A DNA stretch of 64,000 nt from Saxidomus purpurata. Its lineage: Eukaryota > Mollusca > Bivalvia > Venerida > Veneridae. Location: contig JAFMSR010000015.1 in the NCBI GenBank assembly GCA_022818135.1, forward strand, positions 978,502 through 1,042,501, given 5' to 3'. The notes beneath the pieces are model-generated. The model was given only the letters and a program-made list of their open reading frames with translations. It did no database searches and had not been told where the DNA came from. The translations under genes were made by a program, and so were the position numbers. This document shows, in pieces, positions 57,601 through 64,000 of the stretch. Numbering within the stretch: the stretch's first letter is position 1; every line of letters begins with the position of its first letter.

Positions 57601-60600
57601 TTCATCTCTCAGAAAGGTGTAATCATTTCTCCAGTTTTAAGTATAGTACATATCAAAAAAAACATGTAATATCAGATGGACAAGTACACACGTAACAAGC
57701 AAGATGGGATGTCAGAAGGCTCAATGTAATTTTTGCATCAAAACTGTTCCATATAAGTAACATTGACGACTTCTTCGAGGAAAGGTTTTTGTTATTCCTT
57801 CATTTAAAACATGACACATTCGTAAATTCTGCATTTATAAACAGAAAGACAGCAACAACGTTTATATGCTATTGACCGAAGAAGAAATATTTTCGGACCT
57901 TCATGAGTTGTAATGTTTAACATACCTCTAAAATTGATGAAAACAAAACATTATACACTAGTGTGTAAAAAACAGTAAAGGTTAAAATGAATCAAACATT
58001 TTATTTGAAACTGATTCCATGCTTCATTCCTGTTTTTGAAAAAATTCCCGTTAGTTAAATGAACAGAACAACTGTTCTTCTGCCGAATTTTACAAGTTCA
58101 TGGCTTAGCGGGGGGGGTGTGTGTGTGTGTGTGTGTTGTGTGTGGGTGTGTGTGGGTGTGTGTGGTGGTGTGTGTGTGTGTGTGTGTGGTGTGTGTGTGT
58201 GTGTTGGTGTGTGTGTGTGTTGTGGTTGTGTGTGTGTGTTGTTGTTGTTGTTGTGTGTGTGTGTGTGTGTGTGTGGGGTGTGTGTGTGTGGTGTGTGTGT
58301 GTGTTGTTTTGTTGTGGTGGTGTGCCTTCGGGTGCTGGGGCCTTTTGGGGGGGGCGGTTTTGGTACGTGGTATTCCCTGTTTGATATTGTTTTTGTTTTT
58401 AGCGACACTATTATATTATTCAGAAATGTTTTTTCGGACAGTGATTTTTCATTTATTCAAGATCAATTACTTCATTTACAGCAATGTGTGAACATTTCAA
58501 AGTGGACAGCAAAATTACTGGGGGAGCTTGTATATTACTTACCATTGATGCAACTTTCAACCTTACATATACAGAGGACAGGGTAACAGAGGTAAATCAG
58601 AACGACATTTTATATTTTGCCGTAACCGGAGTTCCATTTCTACCGAAAATTGGCGTAAGAACACGCATTAATGGGTTCAATTTAAAAACCTGTTTTATCG
58701 TATACGACACTTGAAATCGACGTCCATTGTCTGTCTGTCTGTACGAACGTCCGTTTTCTAGTATGTCCGCCAAGCTGTATTTCCGTCTAAAGGTTAACAG
58801 TATTAACTTAAGACCTATAATTCTATAATGCAAAAGGAGATATCGTTATAATTGGTTTAAAAAGAGACAAGGAGAAAGAACAAACGCAGTAAAGCAATAA
58901 CGATGGGGAATAAAGACCACCAGACCATTGGAAGCACATTTCACGTGCCATTTGATATGGTCAATTAATTTTCCTTTGAGATTAATTCGACCGGAACACA
59001 AGTAAAACATGTAATATAAAAAATATTTATTTTCAATTTCAGAGCTCCCCTTTGTTCAACATGACAGGTGCAAAAGTTGTCGATAGTTCAAGCAAATGTG
59101 GAAATGAAATTGTAGGAACAACATCTGTTTTGACAGTTAGTTTATGTCCAACCAACGAACGTCTGATGCTTACGTTCGTAAGACAAGGTGGCACTGTAGC
59201 TATGTCCACTCGATTTACGCTGGAACCAAAGAAACATTTTAAAAACTGGAACAAAACAGATACGGTAGATTTGATTGATGATAGACATTTGATGGTAGGG
59301 TCTGATACACCAACCTCATATCTCTGTTACACCGAGGAAAATATCCGAAGCAGTACGAATAAACCTTTCGTGTTGACAATGGCGGTGACCAATCTCCAAG
59401 TGCAGGCCTATCGCATCAAAAACAGTGCATTCGGCCCAGGTATGTGGATTTTACATAAATCTAATTTTATATGTTATTTTCATCTTTACCATCTCCTCGT
59501 TACATTACATACTTTTTTAAAGTCTCAGTATTAATTTTAAACTGAATTATATAATTTTTTCATTTAATCCCGTTCAACGGTGATCTAAGTTTTATCCATT
59601 TTAGACAAATGTGCTAATAACTACAAGTTGTTTTTATTATTTTATTATTAGAATTTTTTATCAAAGATTTTAAATGTGCGATTAAATCGTCAATTGTGGT
59701 TTATACCTTCGTTAACTGATTATTTTTGCGAACCTGACCTAACAGGGTACACTACACTTGTGAATCTAAAAATCATTAGGTTGAATGTTCAATTATTACT
59801 TTAACCACAGTCAGCTAGTGCAAAAAAATGAAGGAGTTACAAATAATAATTCTACATAATGATCCTTGGTGCTACTAAAACACGAAAATTAGTGAAATAA
59901 GTGAAATAATCTAGAGGTATTTCGATTCCACATTTTTTTTCTAACTAAAATATTACATTTAACAACTTTCGCTTTACTTTTTTTTCTCATTTTACAGTTA
60001 AAGCATGTGAAATAAAATACCTGTAGAAATAAAATTATCAAAAGCATACAAGTATTTAAGGAAAATTACAGGAAAGGTTTATTGCATGACTTTATTTCTA
60101 ACTGAATGATTACAAGATTGGCAAAAACAGTTTGCATTATACTTAATAAAGGACTTAATATTTCTGTTTATAATAATATGAATTGTGTTGTATGAATGTT
60201 GTAATTAATTTTGGTTCATTACATTAGTATTATCAGAGAGAGTTGCTATATTCTTTTACAAGGCCATATAGAAAACAATTTGTGCTGATTTGCTTCGTAA
60301 TTCTTTATGTGTTACCTTCACAAAATAAAGATGTTATTGTTTTTATTATTATTACTATTATTTTTATAAAAATATATTATTATTACTATTATTATTATTA
60401 TTATTATTGATTTTGGCTGAAGTTTACCAAGTAGTCTTTCACTTAGACCACTGCTAAACGCCGCCTTATCCCCAGAACACACACATCAGACACGCTTTAT
60501 TTCTATCAACGTAATACCAATACAATATAACCGTAGTCTGCTTGCACTGTAGATCTTGCAATGAAAGTCGAACACATCGAATTATGGGTACTTTTATTTT

Positions 60601-63361
60601 TGCTAGTTAAGGAGTGTGGTCAGGATTTGATGTCATCGACATTGCAACCAGAAACAACCGTGATGCCCCATAATGAAACAACAACCCCGGAACATAAACC
60701 TACAACCGTACCACATTCAGAAACAACAATGCCACATTCAAACACAACAACTGAACCTTCATCAGAAACGACAACTCAACCACAACCAGAAACAACAACC
60801 GAACCTTCATCAGAAATGACAACTCAACCACAACCAGAAACAACAACTGAACCACAACCAGAAACAACAACTGAACCACAACCAGAAACAACAACTGAAC
60901 CACAACAAACAACTAAACCACAACCAGAAACAACGACTGAACCACAACCAGAGACAACCAGGATGACGCCTACTACTTCGCAACCACCAAATACTCAACA
61001 CAGGTATGTGGTTAGGGACAAGGAGGAGGTCTGCATTGTCCTGAAAGGAGACGTTTGGTTCGAGATCCCATACCAACGGAAAGATGGAACGGTAATTTTA
61101 GTGTTAGATTGTTGTTGATATTCTCCATTCTAAGTAAAAAGGTATATTACTGAAAACATCGTTTTTGTGACCATTTATGTACGCATGTAGAACTATTAAG
61201 GATGATGGGTTACGTGTCCTTGTGTAAAACCTTTTGGGAAAGACATCAAGACGAAAACCAATGTCACAAATAACTGTTTTTCTTTTAGCTTTCTATCTTG
61301 CTAAGCATTTCGTAAACATAGTGTATGAATAAAGTAAAATACATTTTCCTTTACTGCTTTTTTTACCATTTTCAAAAAAAAATTCTCATTTTGGTTGAAG
61401 TCTGAGCAAATTTTGTGTCAGGTTAGATATCCTAACAGTTTCCAAACACATTTCTCATTCCAGACTGCAACAAGAAATATAACCATCCCAGACAATGTCA
61501 AAGTGAGCGGAAGCTGTCACTTCAATGGCACGGACAGCGCTCAGGAAATAACGCTAACGTTCTTTAACACGTCTTGGGTCCTGGATATCGTTATTGCCAA
61601 AGAAAGACATGGTGTACACGAGAATTCCGTGCTAGTACACGCTTTATCAGACACGTCAGATTACTCGTGGCAAGCCTTGCGTCTGTCGTACGTGATCGAT
61701 GCTAATTTTCCGAATGCAAATAATCCAGGTAAACTCGCATTTTGGAAGCTTTTATGTTTATTACGACATTCACTAAAGCATAATTAGCATTTGAAAATAA
61801 CCGAGGTACAGAAGAATGACACAGTGTGAGTTTCATTGAGAATTAAAAAGGAATAAATCCCTCCGGTAAAAGAATCAAAATTTGGGAGCCGTCTCTATCG
61901 GCCTTATAGCGAAAAGATGTGTGTACCATCTGCCTTATAGCGAAAAGTTGTTTCGTTTCTTACAATCAGCCTTATAGCGAAAAGTTGTTTTCCTAACAGC
62001 CTTAGAGAGAATAGTTTTGTTACTATCAACCTTATAGCGAAAAGTTTTTTTTACCACCGGCCTTATAGCGAAAAGTTGTTTTACTCTCAGCCTTACAGCG
62101 AAAAGTTGTGTTACTATTAACCTTATAGCGAAAAGTTGTTTTTACCATCAGCCTTCCAGTGAAAAGTTGTTTTTTACCATCAGCCTTCCAGTGAAATTTT
62201 TGTTTTTACCATCAGCCGCACAGTGAAAAGTTGTTTTTTACCATCAGCCTTCCATCGAAAAGTTGTTTAACCATCAGCCCTATAGCGAAAATGTGTTTTG
62301 ATTTTAGGCTTTTGTAACTATATCAACGCTTCAATACCATACATAATAAAAAAGCCCCCACAAAGTTTAGTCTATGTAAGCTGGCATCGAAATACTTAGC
62401 AGCCCCCTAGTCTGATTATCTTAATTCTAAAGATGACTTATTTTTATTAAGCAGTCTTGACCTTGCTCGGCAGTTGTTGTTGCAAGCTTTGACTGTATAC
62501 ACGTGGATCATTAATGGAGGTCATGATTAAATTAACAGGAGCAAAAGTGAATGCAGTGGCAGATGGAACATTTGGAAAGTTCAAGGGGAATACAGATGGG
62601 TCGTATAAATGCAATGCTGAACAAGAGCTAGATTTCGGGAAAGATAAAAAGATGAAGATGGATCTGAGCAAAATGCAGTACAGAGCGTTTGGAACGACAA
62701 ACTCTACTGACTTTTCAAACACAGGTTTATGTGAATGATAGTTTAGAATGAGTTTTGCGTGCATGAATATGAAATACGAGTAATAGGTTGAAAGTGTATA
62801 ATTATGCGGTGTCCCTTTAATGCCTTTGTTGATTTCGCCTATTTATTCTAACTATGAACCGTAATTAATATGTTACAGCAGTTGGTTTACTGTGCATTTT
62901 AGGTAATTACTCCCTGCGCGTATTGGCAGAATATTTCATACGTCAACGTCTTGTTATCGATGAGTAAATCAGCTTTATTTAAAGAGTTTGCAAACTTGTA
63001 CTTGTAGTACCTCATTTTATCAAAACAGTTTGCAGATAAATCTAAATACTTGTTGAATATACTGTATAAAAGACGAATGTACCTGACTCATTAAGTATGT
63101 TTTTAAAGCAGCACCTTGTGACCAATCTGAGCCCTATGTTTACAAATTGAGAGATATTAGACAGTCTCACCTTTAATTACAGGTGTACTTGAGTGTCCAG
63201 CAGACAGTAACAACCCCAGTAAAGGCGGGAGCAACAAGACATTGGGCATTGCGTTAGGATTATCCCTCGCCGCACTTGTTGTAATAGTTATTGCTGCTGG
63301 ATTAATTGTCAGATACAGGAAAAAGAAGCAGGCAGAAGAACCATATCAATCTATAAATTAA
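54699..63361 (+). CDS. LAMP-like lysosomal membrane glycoprotein, gene D (complete)
   Basis: Seven exons: 54699-54750, 58482-58591, 59043-59439, 60607-61091, 61464-61728, 62539-62724 and 63183-63361. All are GT/AG with phases 1,0,1,0,1,1, encoding 557 residues. The signal peptide is MKIFGSVVFLFVGYFTN. The first LAMP domain has loops GAC...SKC and YLC...KEC. The hinge in exon 4 is built from PQPETTTE-type octads with near-identical DNA repeats. The second domain has EVC...GSC and YKC...LEC. The membrane span is about TLGIALGLSLAALVVIVIAAGLIV, and the tail RYRKKKQAEEPYQSIN places YQSI one residue before the end. Exon lengths 2 and 6 equal those of gene B (110 and 186 bp), and the tail style is also shared, so D is closer to A/B than to C. 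Introns 1 and 5 carry the foldback and minisatellite described separately. Confidence 0.9.
54779..55290 (+). pseudogene. duplicated intron block with relic of exon 2 of gene D
   Basis: 54,779-55,140 is a direct repeat of 57,758-58,108. The following stretch resumes the match to the intron end and exon 2. At 55,239, after an AG, the sequence caatgtttgatcactttcaa... parallels exon 2 (caatgtgtgaacatttcaa...) up to 'ttactgggg'. A one-base insertion and later stop codons break the frame, so it is not a usable exon. Confidence 0.65.
55318..57552. mobile_element. 2.2-kb foldback element in intron 1 of gene D
   Basis: Arms of about 435 bp (55,318-55,755 and 57,118-57,552) are inverted complements with scattered differences. 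A second inner pair, 55,925-56,040 and 57,040-57,135 (ggcaaaatagtgtccgctcc), is also inverted. The interior holds CCGT/CTGT tetranucleotide runs and 'gtgaccttgacctt' repeats. No transposase-like frame is present, so it would depend on enzymes supplied elsewhere. Confidence 0.75.
58113..58405 (-). repeat. GT-rich tract plus inverted 'tcaaacagggaa' repeat
   Basis: About 200 bp of imperfect (GT)n is followed by the reverse complement of the repeat at 49,381 (ggtacgtggtattccctgtt). The orientation shows the CA tail is part of this dispersed unit. It lies 75 bp upstream of exon 2 of gene D. Confidence 0.7.
59440..60606. other. intron 3 of gene D
   Basis: AT-rich, with a (TTA)n-like tract at about 60,340-60,410. 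Near its end an ATG at 60,561 is in frame with exon 4 and followed by a hydrophobic stretch (IELWVLLFLLV), discussed in the findings. Confidence 0.5.
61890..62295 (+). repeat. about 30-bp minisatellite in intron 5 of gene D
   Basis: About 13 units of the type gccttatagcgaaaagttg plus tttttaccatca, with 'ccttccagtg' variants in the later units. Confidence 0.8.
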
Positions 63362-64000
63362 TTTGAAACGATAAATACGCACAGTAATATTGCATATTAG
63401 CAGTACCAAATGCTTCATCTGGAAACTTTGACATCTTATGGGACGCAAATTAACACATGTAACCTTAACATCACATTGTCTCGAGTCATTTTTGTATACG
63501 CAATATGTTACATTGTACAAGTGTATCGTAAAGACCCTAATATATACTAAAGGAATAAAAGAAATGCAGGTTAAAACCTTTGTTGTGATTTGAAGGAATG
63601 TACTAAACGATATCTGAAATAGTACAATGATAAAGATCTATCTTTTATAAGCAAATTTTCAAAACCTCATCAGTTTATGACCCCTCTGAACTCATGTTTG
63701 CTGTATCATTACTTGAAGTAATAACAATTCAATATAAATAGTGGAATGTGTACATGCATCCGTGAGGAGTAACACAATATTGCATGTTTAACCCTCCATT
63801 TCTTTTTCCTTTCAGTATATCTATATTTTGTACTTCACAAACTTTTACATTAATTTTGTATATTGTGTGTTTTTATTCATTTATCTAATTATTTTGCCTT
63901 AATACACCTTCACCAGAACACCCACAAACGAAGCCGTTAGCTTATTCGGCAATATTTTGGGCTTAAAACCTTTTTAGAATAATTCGTGAGGTTTTGACAG
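63362..64000. other. 3' flank of gene D
   Basis: Includes a possible polyadenylation signal, aataaa at 63,554-63,559, about 195 bp after the stop codon. No other gene is seen to the window edge. Confidence 0.45.
63554..63559 (+). terminator. candidate polyadenylation signal of gene D
   Basis: The canonical hexamer AATAAA lies about 195 bp after the stop codon. Such hexamers also arise by chance in AT-rich DNA. Confidence 0.4.

Overview
This is a eukaryotic, AT-rich, intron-bearing and repeat-laden window. The split genes with GT/AG introns, the LAMP-type and rhodopsin-type receptor genes, the tRNA-derived SINEs, the many short inverted-repeat elements and several interspersed repeats of a style I associate with clam genomes all point to a marine bivalve mollusc. 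A venerid-like clam is my best guess, as an inference only. No bacterial, viral or CRISPR content was seen.

Layout. (1) 1-6.4 kb: a minus-strand LAMP-like gene (gene A, five exons visible; the exons for the end of the second domain, the membrane span and the tail are not in the window). (2) 6.64-8.96 kb: a 2.3-kb inverted array of a TTGGCAACTGGCA-type repeat just upstream of gene A. (3) 9.6-18.4 kb and 22.6-30.9 kb: two copies of an about 8-kb segmental duplication, each carrying a minus-strand peptide-type class A GPCR gene and bordered by LINE 3' ends with long (GAT)n tails. Between the copies lie 1.7 kb of unremarkable sequence and a 2.5-kb 22-bp minisatellite. (4) 31.3-31.95 kb: a 31-bp minisatellite, followed by MITE/SINE-rich intergenic DNA. 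(5) 35.5-40.8 kb: gene C, a complete seven-exon LAMP-like gene. (6) 41-45.8 kb: intergenic repeats. (7) 45.8-52.6 kb: gene B, a complete LAMP-like gene and close paralogue of gene A in the opposite orientation. (8) 54.7-63.4 kb: gene D, a third complete LAMP-like gene with a foldback element and a decayed copy of its own exon 2 in intron 1.

The three complete LAMP genes share one architecture: signal-peptide exon, first LAMP domain (exons 2-3 plus the first Cys of exon 4), a Thr/Pro/Glu mucin-like hinge in exon 4, a second LAMP domain (exons 4-7), one membrane span, and a short cytoplasmic tail ending in a YxxPhi sorting motif. Intron phases are 1,0,1,0,1,1 in all three, so they are a local family expansion of lysosomal/endosomal membrane glycoproteins. 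The hinges and tails differ between copies, which suggests diversification. The two GPCR genes differ from each other mainly at the C-terminus, where a frameshift replaces a possible PDZ-binding end. All gene models were built by eye from splice signals and reading frame; no alignment, RNA or database evidence was available.
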